Counted from the first letter of the stretch, positions 1 to 5,966 are shown. The stretch: 6,869 nucleotides of DNA from Desulfobacterales bacterium (GCA_018399455.1 JAGYOT010000101.1:1-6869); one strand, 5' to 3'. Translations and numbers: made by a program. The notes: generated by a model from the letters alone, not told the origin.

Positions 1-544
1 CTGCGGCAATCGCCTGCTGTTTTTGCTCATCAGGCATCGGCAACAGGTCAGCAAGGTTGGTTGAAATGACGGCATCGAAACCGCAGTCTTCGGCAACAGG
101 GCCAAAAAGCGGCTGATAAACAATATCCAGAACGATAAGGGCCTTGGCTCCGGTAACCCTGACCTGCATCAGGGCTTCGGCCGGCTTGTAGGTGGGGTTG
201 ATCCCGGTTACGATCAATCCCAGCTTGGCGGCGGCGCAATAGCTGATCACATACTGGAAGCTGTTGGCCAGGGCAAGTGCCACCACATCACCTTTCTTCA
301 ACCCCAGGCCCTTTAAGCCGGCCGCAAGCGAATCAGCCCTGCCAAGCATGTCCGAGTAGGTCATGAAACTGTTCATGAACCACATCGCCGGACGATCCGG
401 GTATTTTCCCACGCTTTCAACGATCCTCTCATAGATGGAGATACGCGGAAAATCGATGTTTTTGGGTACATTATCCGGCCATCCCGCCTCGTGCCGGAAC
501 CATGGCCGGCTCTCATCCACAACAAACCGGGTTTCCCTGCTCAT
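1..544 (-). CDS. AMP-dependent acyl-CoA synthetase/ligase, N-terminal part (cut by window edge)
   Basis: Enzymes of this family (ANL superfamily) activate a carboxylic acid with ATP to an acyl-adenylate and then load it onto CoA in the cytoplasm. The 181 visible codons match the N-terminal part: a substrate-side lead-in (residues 1-35), then IYERIVESVGKYPDRPAM, a TYSDMLGRADSLAAGL segment, LGLKKGDVVALALANS, and the AAAKLGLIVTGINPTYKP block that is characteristic of long- and medium-chain acyl-CoA ligases. The P-loop (TSGTTGxPK type) and the C-terminal domain lie beyond position 1, so substrate class and catalytic integrity cannot be judged. The ATG at 544 is preceded by GGGGAGGGAG six bases upstream. 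It is the last visible gene of the minus-strand operon, 62 bp after the MaoC gene, and is the likely entry enzyme of the pathway. Family assignment is firm; the substrate is unknown. Confidence 0.9.
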   Translation of the reverse strand, partial: MSRETRFVVDESRPWFRHEAGWPDNVPKNIDFPRISIYERIVESVGKYPDRPAMWFMNSFMTYSDMLGRADSLAAGLKGLGLKKGDVVALALANSFQYVISYCAAAKLGLIVTGINPTYKPAEALMQVRVTGAKALIVLDIVYQPLFGPVAEDCGFDAVISTNLADLLPMPDEQKQQAIAA

Positions 545-558
545 TGTCTCCCTCCCCT

Positions 559-576
559 CTAGTTAGTGCCTAGTTA
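559..576. repeat. Short direct repeat CTAGTTA x2 upstream of the acyl-CoA ligase gene
   Basis: CTAGTTA occurs at 559-565 and again at 570-576, separated by GTGC, giving an 11-bp period (one helical turn). The second copy runs into the self-complementary GTTAAC (573-578). On the minus strand it reads TAACTAG-GCAC-TAACTAG and ends directly in front of the ligase ribosome binding site. It could be a regulator half-site pair acting on an internal promoter, but no clear -35/-10 pair was seen, and a chance occurrence is possible. Confidence 0.35.
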
Positions 577-606
577 ACGTGCTTTTTCCTGTACTGAGCG
601 TTTCAA

Positions 607-1077
607 TCATGATCCCGCGCCTTTTTTGGACGGGTACATCAAAAGATTGTCATAATGAAGGACAACCTCATCCCGCTGGTTGACAACCTCATAGTGAAGC
701 ACCAGGATGCCTCGTTTCGGATCGCCGGATTCCCGCTTTTCCTTCACCTGAGCGCGGACTTTCACGGTATCCCCGATCCGGGTGGGCCTGGGAACCCTCA
801 GGTTCTCCACCCCCAGCCAGGCGATAATCGCATCGCCCACGAAGCCATTAATCCCCGCCAACCCGATGGATATGGCAAACAGAAAAGGCCCGTGCACGAT
901 GCGTCCCTCAAAAATCGTGTCTTTCGCAAACTCCTGGTCCATGTGCAGGGGATAGTGATCATAGGTCAGCCCGGCCCAGGCAACCAGGTGGGCGTCGGTT
1001 ATGGTGACGCCAAAGCTCTCGATGCCGTCGCCGATCTCAAAGTCTTCCAGGAATTTGGTTTCAAACGCCTTTCTCAT
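607..1077 (-). CDS. MaoC-like (R)-specific enoyl-CoA hydratase/dehydratase
   Basis: A single hot-dog domain protein of 156 residues, the usual length for a stand-alone MaoC/PhaJ-type hydratase. The N-terminus (FLEDFEIGD) is the conventional MaoC lead-in. The catalytic hydratase-2 motif is visible at residues 38-51 (TYDHYPLHMDQEFA), with Asp40 and His45 in the positions of the catalytic Asp/His pair. It is followed by RIVHGPFLFAISIGL (59-73), which matches the conserved HG-containing helix. LRVPRPTRIGDTVKVRAQV (from residue 93) is the typical substrate-cleft strand region. The expected reaction is reversible hydration of a 2-enoyl-CoA to a 3-hydroxyacyl-CoA in the cytoplasm, normally as a dimer. 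The start at 1077 has AAGGAG seven bases upstream. It lies 30 bp after the HpaB-like gene and 62 bp before the ligase gene in the same operon. Residues are intact, so it should be active; the actual acyl substrate is unknown. Confidence 0.93.
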   Translation of the reverse strand: MRKAFETKFLEDFEIGDGIESFGVTITDAHLVAWAGLTYDHYPLHMDQEFAKDTIFEGRIVHGPFLFAISIGLAGINGFVGDAIIAWLGVENLRVPRPTRIGDTVKVRAQVKEKRESGDPKRGILVLHYEVVNQRDEVVLHYDNLLMYPSKKGAGS

Positions 1078-1107
1078 CGTCTCGCTCCTTGTTTTGTCAG
1101 CGGCCTT

Positions 1108-2553
1108 TCAGCCCTGTTCGTCAAGCCCAGCGGTTTTTTTGGCAAGCGCAATGGCGGGCCGCATATCAAAATCCCGAAGGATCATCATCCTTTGAGCTTC
1201 AAGGGTCCCCTCGCCATGAATGGTGCCGAACATATGTCCTCCGGCATCGCAGGAGGCGGTGAGATCCCGCACCAGCTTAATCACCCGGAGCCGAGCCTCC
1301 GTTGGGATGCCCGGGCGGCCGCAAAGGTAGCGCTCCATTTGTTCATGCAGTTCCGGAGCTTTGTAATCGGCAACGGAAGGACAGGTGCCGCCGATGCCGC
1401 CGGTGATCTCCTGAACATACTTGATCATGGTGTGGTAGTTTTCGGCAAACAGGTATTTTCCGACATTGCAGTGAAGGGAGTTGGGCATGGCAATCCCCTC
1501 GACGCTCTGGTGCTCGTAGCAGGCCATGCGGCTGTATACGCCTATGCTTTCGATATACATGGCCAGCTCCTGAAGCTTGTTCCTTACATTGGAGGTTTTG
1601 CCAACCCCGTTGAAATCAGCCATCAGGGCGGCAGATCCAAGAAAAAGTTCGGCTACCGGTCCTTTATAGCATAGGCCCGTAAACCGGTGCCAGGAAGCGA
1701 ATGCCAAGACGAGAGGACCGGCAAATTCCCACTCGCCGCAGAGAAATACCCGCTCCCAGGGGATGAACACGTGATCAAAGAGAATCATGGCATGGACGAT
1801 GGGATGATGAGTGCTGAGGGGCCGCTCAACCGGTTCGTTGCAGTAGTGCTCATGCATCGGTATCATCGTAATACCCGCAGCATTGGCCGGAACGGCAAAA
1901 GCGACCGCATAATCCGCATCTTCGGCTCCCATATTCCTTGTGGGCAGAACTACCAATTCATTGGAAATCGGAGATGATGTAATGTGGCATTTGGCACCCT
2001 CCACCACGATGCCGTCATCGCGCTTTTCAACAACCCGAAGAAACACCTCCGGATTTTCCTGCTCATGAGGCCGCCGGCTTCTGTCTCCCTTCGGGTCGGT
2101 CACCGCCCCGGCCAGGGCGAGGTCATTTTCCTGGGCATAATGATGGTAGGCCTTCACCCGCTCAGCATAACGGGTCCCGAATTTTCTGTCCACCTGAGGG
2201 GCTACCATCCGCATGGCAAATATGGCATCGGTGCCAATCTCCTTGACAAAAGGAATGTAGCCTCCGCCGTATCGGGAAACCTGGTAGATGGCCTCCCGTC
2301 TGGCCAGAAGATCCGCGGCGGTTTGGGGCAGGCGATAGAACGCGGCAATCTCTTGGCCGGTTTCAGGGCATGTGCTCACCACATGGGTTCTCATTTCAGC
2401 ATCCTGCGCCATCTGATAGCTAAGCGCGGAGTGCCGGGCAGCCTCTCTTAATCTGGGGGCTGTGGTCACATCCGCAACCAACTTGCCGTTCATGTGGATG
2501 CGCCGGTCATCGCGCAGGCTTTCAATAAAGGCCTCCGGAGATTTAAGAGCCAT
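1108..2553 (-). CDS. HpaB/4-hydroxybutyryl-CoA dehydratase-fold flavoprotein without the Fe-S ligands
   Basis: This 481-residue protein belongs to the family that holds 4-hydroxyphenylacetate 3-hydroxylase (HpaB) and 4-hydroxybutyryl-CoA dehydratase (AbfD, about 490 residues). Family marks are SPEAFIESLRDDRRIHMNG at 5-23, TDPKGDR at 152-158, the flavin-region HITSSP at 190-195, FDHVFIPWERVFLC at 259-272, ALMADFNG at 309-316 and HGEGTLEAQR at 446-455. Aligned by eye with Clostridium aminobutyricum AbfD as I remember it, His292 and Lys300 are kept (His289, Lys297). The Fe-S ligands Cys99, Cys103 and Cys299 become Pro101, Glu105 and Tyr296; Glu257, Tyr296 and Glu455 become His254, Gly293 and Gly443. 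It is therefore probably not a 4-hydroxybutyryl-CoA dehydratase; a flavin-only oxidoreductase, hydroxylase or other CoA-ester enzyme is more likely. The start has GGAGG upstream; the gene lies 12 bp after the DUF35 gene. Family is certain, reaction is not. Confidence 0.9.
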   Translation of the reverse strand: MALKSPEAFIESLRDDRRIHMNGKLVADVTTAPRLREAARHSALSYQMAQDAEMRTHVVSTCPETGQEIAAFYRLPQTAADLLARREAIYQVSRYGGGYIPFVKEIGTDAIFAMRMVAPQVDRKFGTRYAERVKAYHHYAQENDLALAGAVTDPKGDRSRRPHEQENPEVFLRVVEKRDDGIVVEGAKCHITSSPISNELVVLPTRNMGAEDADYAVAFAVPANAAGITMIPMHEHYCNEPVERPLSTHHPIVHAMILFDHVFIPWERVFLCGEWEFAGPLVLAFASWHRFTGLCYKGPVAELFLGSAALMADFNGVGKTSNVRNKLQELAMYIESIGVYSRMACYEHQSVEGIAMPNSLHCNVGKYLFAENYHTMIKYVQEITGGIGGTCPSVADYKAPELHEQMERYLCGRPGIPTEARLRVIKLVRDLTASCDAGGHMFGTIHGEGTLEAQRMMILRDFDMRPAIALAKKTAGLDEQG

Positions 2554-2565
2554 TTTCAGCCTCCT

Positions 2566-2991
2566 CTATTTGTTGCCGGCGGGTCGAAACAGGGGCAGGT
2601 CAAAATTTTCCACCTGCCTGAATACGACCTCCACGGGCATATCACAATGGATGGAATCGGGATCGCAATCGACGATATTGGTGAGCATTTGCACGCCCTC
2701 CGGCAGCCGAACAATGGCCACCACATAGGGCATATCGGCGAGAAAACCGCTTGGCGCATTGTTTTGAACCACGCTGTAGCTATAAATTACCCCTTTGCCG
2801 GAGGCTTCTATCCAGTCAAGGGCATCGCTGTGACATTTCGGGCAACGAATGCGCGGATAAAAAATATTCTCATTGCAGGATCGGCAATGCTGAATGATCA
2901 GTTTTCCATTGCGGGCCGCCTCCCAGAAAGGAGCGCCCACCCGGCTGACCTCCGGCTCGGGCCTGCAGGGTCTTTCTTCGGACTGTGTCAT
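2566..2991 (-). CDS. DUF35 zinc-ribbon/OB-fold acyl-CoA-associated protein
   Basis: A 141-residue two-domain protein of the DUF35 (OB_aCoA_assoc) family. A helical lead (residues 20-32, APFWEAARNGKLI) is followed by a rubredoxin-like zinc ribbon with Cys36, Cys39, Cys50 and Cys53 (CRSC and CPKC knuckles). An OB-fold follows from about residue 57 (ALDWIEASGKGVIYSYSVV) to the end. Such proteins are not enzymes on their own. They bind the CoA part of the substrate and form obligate complexes with a thiolase-superfamily partner, as in archaeal acetoacetyl-CoA thiolase/HMG-CoA synthase, BbsAB of benzylsuccinate degradation, and the Ltp2-ChsH2 steroid aldolase. The gene follows the thiolase-like gene by 13 bp, the arrangement expected for a co-translated partner. 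The ATG at 2991 has GGGAGGA upstream. All four zinc ligands are present. Confidence 0.93.
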   Translation of the reverse strand: MTQSEERPCRPEPEVSRVGAPFWEAARNGKLIIQHCRSCNENIFYPRIRCPKCHSDALDWIEASGKGVIYSYSVVQNNAPSGFLADMPYVVAIVRLPEGVQMLTNIVDCDPDSIHCDMPVEVVFRQVENFDLPLFRPAGNK

Positions 2992-3004
2992 GATTCCTCC
3001 CTAT

Positions 3005-4189
3005 TCACGAAATCTGGTTGCCAAGAATTTCAATCTGTGCGTCCACATAGGTGCCGCCTGTAGCACTTACCGCGGCAAACCGGGCATCGGGCACCTGGCG
3101 CTCACCGGCTTTTCCCATGAGCTGTCGAAAGGCCTCCACCAAAATGGCGACACCGCCGCCCCCGCCGGTATGCCCCTGCGAACTCATGCCTCCGTTTGTG
3201 GTCGTCGGCAATTCACCCCCGGGCCAGGTCCGTCCTTCCAGGAAAAAAGCTCCCCCCTGCCCCCGCTCGACGAACCCCATCTCTTCGAGCGCAATCAGTT
3301 CAAAGATCGGATAGGAATCGTAGATTTCCGCAATATCGATATCTTTCGGGGACAGTCCCGCTTCCGCGAAGGCATCGGCCGCTGCATCCGCGTACCCGAA
3401 ACGGGTCAGGTCCGCCTCCTGGGACAGGCTGTGATGGGTCACGCGGCCGCCGCTGCCAAGGACGTACACAGGGGTATCAGTCAGGTCCCGGGCCCGTTCA
3501 GCGGAAGTCACAATGAAGGCGGCACCCCCATCGGCCAGCATGTTGGAGTGTTTGGCACGGATCGGGGTGGAGAGCATTTTTGATGCCATCACCTCTTCGA
3601 TGGTCAGGGGTTTGCGAAACATCGCGTTTGGATTGAGTTCCGCCCACTTTCTGTTGCTGACCTGAACAGCGGTAATCTGCTCATCGGTTGTACCGGTCTC
3701 GTGTTTGTAACGGGTGGTAACCAACCCCGCGATGCTGGAATAATGCTGGCCGAACGGGACTTCCCACTCCCGGTGGATTCCGGCATAGGCGAACAGGTCA
3801 ATGCCGGCCTGCCCGGAAAGCCCTGTTCCAAGTTTATCCGAATGCACGCAGAGCACGTTCCGGGCAATCCCGGACTCTACCAGGCTGCCGGCGACCTTCA
3901 GTATGCTCGCACTTGAAGCACCGCCCGAAAAAACCTGGGCGTTGTTGTGGATCCCTTTAAGACCGAGTTCCTCAACCACACGACTGGTTACCAGGTCGCT
4001 GTTGTAGGCGCTTGAAAAAACGGTACCACAGGGAATCACGAAATCAATGCTGTCCTTTTTAATGCCGGCATCCGCAATGGCCTGGACCGCGGAAATCACA
4101 CATCCATCCATGCAGTCCCGCTCGGGGTATCGTCCCGTAGGGACTTCCCCGATGCCCGCTACGGCGACATCTCCTTTTAACCGACTCAT
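3005..4189 (-). CDS. Thiolase-superfamily protein (SCP2/Ltp2-like) lacking catalytic cysteines
   Basis: A 394-residue thiolase-fold protein of the SCP2-thiolase/lipid-transfer type, of normal length. It opens with DVAVAGIGEVPTGRYP and carries MLADGGAAFIVTS (217-229), the region IAEIYDSYPIFELIALEE (286-303), and NGGMSSQGHTGGGGG (332-346). The nucleophilic cysteine expected in a CxSG-type motif is Gly90 here (SGGASSAS, 88-95). The HDCF motif of SCP2 thiolases reads YDSY (290-293). Only the His of the GHP-type motif (His340) is kept. Thiolysis is therefore unlikely. The steroid aldolase Ltp2 has the same loss and works with a DUF35 partner, so carbon-carbon cleavage by retro-aldol is my preferred inference. 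The start at 4189 is chosen because AAAGGAG lies nine bases upstream and the conserved fold begins at once; the in-frame ATG at 4249 would add 20 unconserved residues with a poorer ribosome site. First gene of the operon. Confidence 0.92.
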   Translation of the reverse strand: MSRLKGDVAVAGIGEVPTGRYPERDCMDGCVISAVQAIADAGIKKDSIDFVIPCGTVFSSAYNSDLVTSRVVEELGLKGIHNNAQVFSGGASSASILKVAGSLVESGIARNVLCVHSDKLGTGLSGQAGIDLFAYAGIHREWEVPFGQHYSSIAGLVTTRYKHETGTTDEQITAVQVSNRKWAELNPNAMFRKPLTIEEVMASKMLSTPIRAKHSNMLADGGAAFIVTSAERARDLTDTPVYVLGSGGRVTHHSLSQEADLTRFGYADAAADAFAEAGLSPKDIDIAEIYDSYPIFELIALEEMGFVERGQGGAFFLEGRTWPGGELPTTTNGGMSSQGHTGGGGGVAILVEAFRQLMGKAGERQVPDARFAAVSATGGTYVDAQIEILGNQIS

Positions 4190-4405
4190 CTGTGAACACT
4201 CCTTTATTAACGGTGCCAAATACTGTTCATTTCCCTTCACCGGCTGCATGCCTTTTAACCGGAAGCCTGCCTGAAATTTTTAAATATCAATTAATTTAAT
4301 TAATTTCTTAACTCTTATTCGAAAAAAACACAATTAAACTGCCTATGTCAAGATAAAATTTTTAATTTGATTCGAAATCACGGGAGAGACCAGGTCCGAA
4401 GCCGC
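4190..4405 (-). promoter_or_regulatory. AT-rich promoter/operator region of the five-gene operon
   Basis: This stretch has no gene. From about 4275 to 4380 it is strongly AT-rich, unlike the coding DNA around it. On the minus strand a perfect -35 hexamer TTGACA lies at 4351-4346; no good -10 hexamer is seen at 16-18 bp spacing, so the transcription start is uncertain. Two TTCGAA palindromes flank the -35 box, at 4371-4376 (upstream) and 4318-4323 (in the -10/+1 zone). Their centres are 53 bp apart, close to five helical turns. The second belongs to an element shared with the other control region of the window. Repression by the adjacent double TetR is the obvious inference. The leader from about 4310 to the start codon is some 120 bases; no clear riboswitch structure was seen in it. 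Confidence 0.55.
4296..4323 (-). repeat. Shared promoter element, copy A (TTAATTAA core + ATTCGAA)
   Basis: Read on the plus strand, TTAATTAAT (4296-4304) is followed after a short T-rich spacer by TTATTCGAA (4315-4323). The same succession occurs at 5851-5875 in the control region between the TetR and dehydrogenase genes, in the same orientation, with a spacer three bases shorter. AT-rich DNA gives spurious matches easily, but exact agreement at both ends and promoter location at both sites support a real regulatory element, probably a TetR operator. Confidence 0.5.
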
Positions 4406-4451
4406 AAAAAAAGGAGAGGCGCGCTTTGTATCCACCGCAAAACAGCGCGCC
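4406..4451 (-). terminator. Rho-independent terminator of the double TetR gene
   Basis: On the minus strand, 11 bases after the TetR stop codon, an 8-bp perfect inverted repeat GGCGCGCT / AGCGCGCC (4451-4444 and 4425-4418) encloses an 18-base loop. It is followed by TCTCC and a run of seven T (4412-4406). The stem is GC-only except for its last pair. The five-base gap before the T run and the large loop make it less than ideal. It would separate TetR transcription from the downstream operon, implying that the operon has its own promoter in the next 200 bases. Confidence 0.6.
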
Positions 4452-4461
4452 AGGGATTCCG

Positions 4462-5697
4462 CTAGGCGGCCGGCCCTGCTTTTTCGCGAACCTGAAAAGC
4501 ATGCAGAATCATATCGAAAACATCTTCGGCATAGGCGGTGATGCGCCCGGAACCGTCAACGACCACTACGGAAAGAGTCAGCTCATCAAGGGTTCCAAAG
4601 TAAAGGTCTCTTGCAGCCGGAAGGTCCAGGTCCTTGCGGAAGCACCCGCTGTTCGCCCCTTTCTTCAGAATCCCCATCAACCGGGCACTATATTCACGAA
4701 GCGATTGATAATGGGGCGAGCGGTAAAAACTCATGTTGCTCCTCAGCTCGGTGGTCAGCAAGTCGTAATAGGCCGGGAAATCCCGTGCGGAACGAATCTG
4801 GTGTAAAAGAAAGGTCTGCAAATGATGGGCGGGCGTATCCAGGTTGGCAAGATCGGCATCCACCGACTCAACAAGATAGCCCTTCATCGCCGCCTCCGGA
4901 ATGGCATAGAGCAATTCCTGCTTGTTTTTAAAATGCTCATAAATGGTGGGCTCTGTAACCCCGGCGCGTTTGGCTATTTTGGAAATCGTCGCCTGCTGGA
5001 AACCGGACTCGCGAAATTCATACAAGGCCGCAGTCAGGATGTCCCGCCTTCGGCTGTTTTCCTCGCGGATCACCTCACCCGGAGGATAATTGTCTGTGAG
5101 CATTGCGCCCATGAAAAGATCATACAGCGCCTCTGCCCTGGAAACCAGCTCGAGAGGCTTTCCGAGCACTACCTTGGAGAGAATCATGTGATGCATGGTT
5201 CCGAATACCATTATTTCTGCCAGTTCGGGCATCAGCCGCCGGGTGAAGGTGCCTTCGCGGACTCCATCCCGGATAATCTCCCGAAGCTCGCCCCGATAAT
5301 CCATCAACGACCTGCATGCTGAGGAGTTTCGATACCTTGGGTTATTGAGCAGTTCCAGGGAAAAGAGCCTGGCATAGGCGGGGTTTTCCTGAAAGGCATA
5401 TAAATGATGCCAGAGAAACTTTCTGAACCGGTTGATCACACCTTCAACCCCCAGAAAGTGAACTTCCAGGTCTCGGTGGAGCGTATGGACGAACTGATCG
5501 GCCAAGCTCAAAAGAATGTCTTCTTTATTCCGAAAATATTCATAAATGGTTGCTTCCGGAACATTGGAGACGGAAGCAATCTGCGAAATGGTTGTTTTGC
5601 CAAACCCCCTGGCCGAAAAAGCTTCCAGGGCAGCCTCCAGAACGGCCTCACGCCGTCCATTCCGATCAGTTTTTGCATTTTTGGGCTTTGTTGTCAT
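4462..5697 (-). CDS. Tandem double TetR-family transcriptional regulator
   Basis: A 411-residue protein consisting of two whole TetR units in one chain; ordinary TetR proteins are about 190-220 residues. Unit 1 has its DNA-binding domain at about 15-62, with helix-turn-helix TTISQIASVSNVPEATIYEY (35-54). Unit 2 has it at about 216-263, with TISKIAKRAGVTEPTIYEHF (237-256). The offset is 201 residues and roughly 23 of 50 residues agree between the two domains by eye. Each is followed by a helical ligand-binding/dimerisation domain; both contain a FPAYYDLL/NPAYARLF-like segment (106-113 and 307-314), as in TetR regulators of fatty-acid and acyl-CoA metabolism. The ATG at 5697 has AGGAAAGGA just upstream; an in-frame TTG at 5718 would add seven residues and is less likely. 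It is divergent from the dehydrogenase gene and upstream of the five-gene operon, so it probably represses both and itself, released by an acyl-CoA. Ligand and operator are unproven. Confidence 0.93.
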   Translation of the reverse strand: MTTKPKNAKTDRNGRREAVLEAALEAFSARGFGKTTISQIASVSNVPEATIYEYFRNKEDILLSLADQFVHTLHRDLEVHFLGVEGVINRFRKFLWHHLYAFQENPAYARLFSLELLNNPRYRNSSACRSLMDYRGELREIIRDGVREGTFTRRLMPELAEIMVFGTMHHMILSKVVLGKPLELVSRAEALYDLFMGAMLTDNYPPGEVIREENSRRRDILTAALYEFRESGFQQATISKIAKRAGVTEPTIYEHFKNKQELLYAIPEAAMKGYLVESVDADLANLDTPAHHLQTFLLHQIRSARDFPAYYDLLTTELRSNMSFYRSPHYQSLREYSARLMGILKKGANSGCFRKDLDLPAARDLYFGTLDELTLSVVVVDGSGRITAYAEDVFDMILHAFQVREKAGPAA

Positions 5698-5775
5698 AGT
5701 CCTTTCCTGCTGATCCAACCCCGGCAGCTTCCCGGGCTTTTCGTGCTTTACGTGGCGGCGCGGTCTGTCGCCTTT

Positions 5776-5788
5776 AACAGATTCTGTT
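5776..5788. promoter_or_regulatory. Perfect 13-bp palindrome, possible operator
   Basis: AACAGA-T-TCTGTT has perfect six-base arms around a single central base. It lies 79 bp upstream of the TetR start codon, in the divergent control region. It is the right size for the core of a TetR-type operator, but it does not recur in the operon promoter. It may serve autoregulation only, a different regulator, or be a chance palindrome. Confidence 0.35.
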
Positions 5789-5850
5789 CTACATCACAAA
5801 TTCAAAAAAGAAAAGACGAGAAATCAAAATTTAGATTATCATTTTATTTT

Positions 5851-5875
5851 TTAATTAATCTTATTTTTATTCGAA
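5851..5875 (+). repeat. Shared promoter element, copy B (TTAATTAA core + ATTCGAA)
   Basis: TTAATTAAT (5851-5859) is followed by a short T-rich spacer and TTATTCGAA-like sequence ending at 5875, matching the element at 4296-4323 in order and orientation with a three-base shorter spacer. It ends seven bases before the TTGACA box of the dehydrogenase promoter, a good position for a repressor or activator. The ATTCGAAAT at its edge also matches the second TTCGAA site of the operon promoter (4370-4378). Confidence 0.5.
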
Positions 5876-5882
5876 ATTTTTC

Positions 5883-5910
5883 TTGACATTTTTTTTAATC
5901 AAGTGTTACT
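5883..5910 (+). promoter_or_regulatory. Candidate sigma-70 promoter for the acyl-CoA dehydrogenase gene
   Basis: A perfect -35 hexamer TTGACA (5883-5888) is followed after 16 bases by GTTACT (5905-5910), which agrees with TATAAT at only three positions. The start codon is about 50 bases further. The -35 box is convincing; the weak -10 suggests a promoter that is inherently poor, activator-assisted, or wrongly placed by me. Confidence 0.4.
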
Positions 5911-5966
5911 CAGCAAATTAATATTCGCCAACCTTTTGACAAAACCCAGGATGGAGACAGTTTGAC

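Larger units (their letters stand above)
5698..5966. promoter_or_regulatory. Divergent control region between double TetR and acyl-CoA dehydrogenase
   Basis: A gene-free stretch serving two divergent genes. The TetR-proximal part (5698-5775) has normal GC content. The middle (about 5790-5900) is extremely AT-rich. It contains a 13-bp palindrome (5776-5788), the second copy of the element shared with the operon promoter (5851-5875), and a TTGACA box facing the dehydrogenase gene (5883-5888). No convincing promoter for the TetR gene could be singled out on the minus strand; TTGTGA near 5800 with TAAAGG after 17 bases would place the palindrome in the spacer, but the match is weak. Confidence 0.6.

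Noticed and set aside
655..1674. A 339-codon open frame on the plus strand antisense to the MaoC and HpaB-like genes
   Set aside because: It spans two clearly conserved minus-strand genes and their gap, its translation resembles no family I know, and it is explained as a shadow of GC-biased codons on the other strand.
1108..2553. Annotation as 4-hydroxybutyryl-CoA dehydratase or 4-hydroxyphenylacetate 3-hydroxylase
   Set aside because: The cluster ligands and main catalytic residues of the dehydratase are absent, and no flavin reductase partner of the hydroxylase is present in the window.
3005..4249. Longer start for the thiolase-like gene at 4249
   Set aside because: The extra 20 residues are not thiolase-like and the ATG at 4189 has a strong AAAGGAG at good spacing followed at once by the conserved fold.
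4275..4380. Riboswitch or small RNA gene in the AT-rich intergenic region
   Set aside because: No stable stem set or known riboswitch core could be recognised; promoter and operator content explains the composition.
4462..5697. Double TetR as an assembly artefact or two genes merged by a frameshift
   Set aside because: The frame is continuous, the two units are only about half identical, and the linker around residues 200-215 reads as ordinary protein, so a duplicated-read artefact is unlikely.
4462..5718. TTG start for the TetR gene at 5718
   Set aside because: The seven extra codons cover the AGGAAAGGA ribosome site that serves the ATG at 5697.
5951..5965. ATG just upstream of the dehydrogenase start (5951)
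   Set aside because: It opens only four codons before a stop in a different frame; it overlaps the ribosome binding site and is probably incidental.
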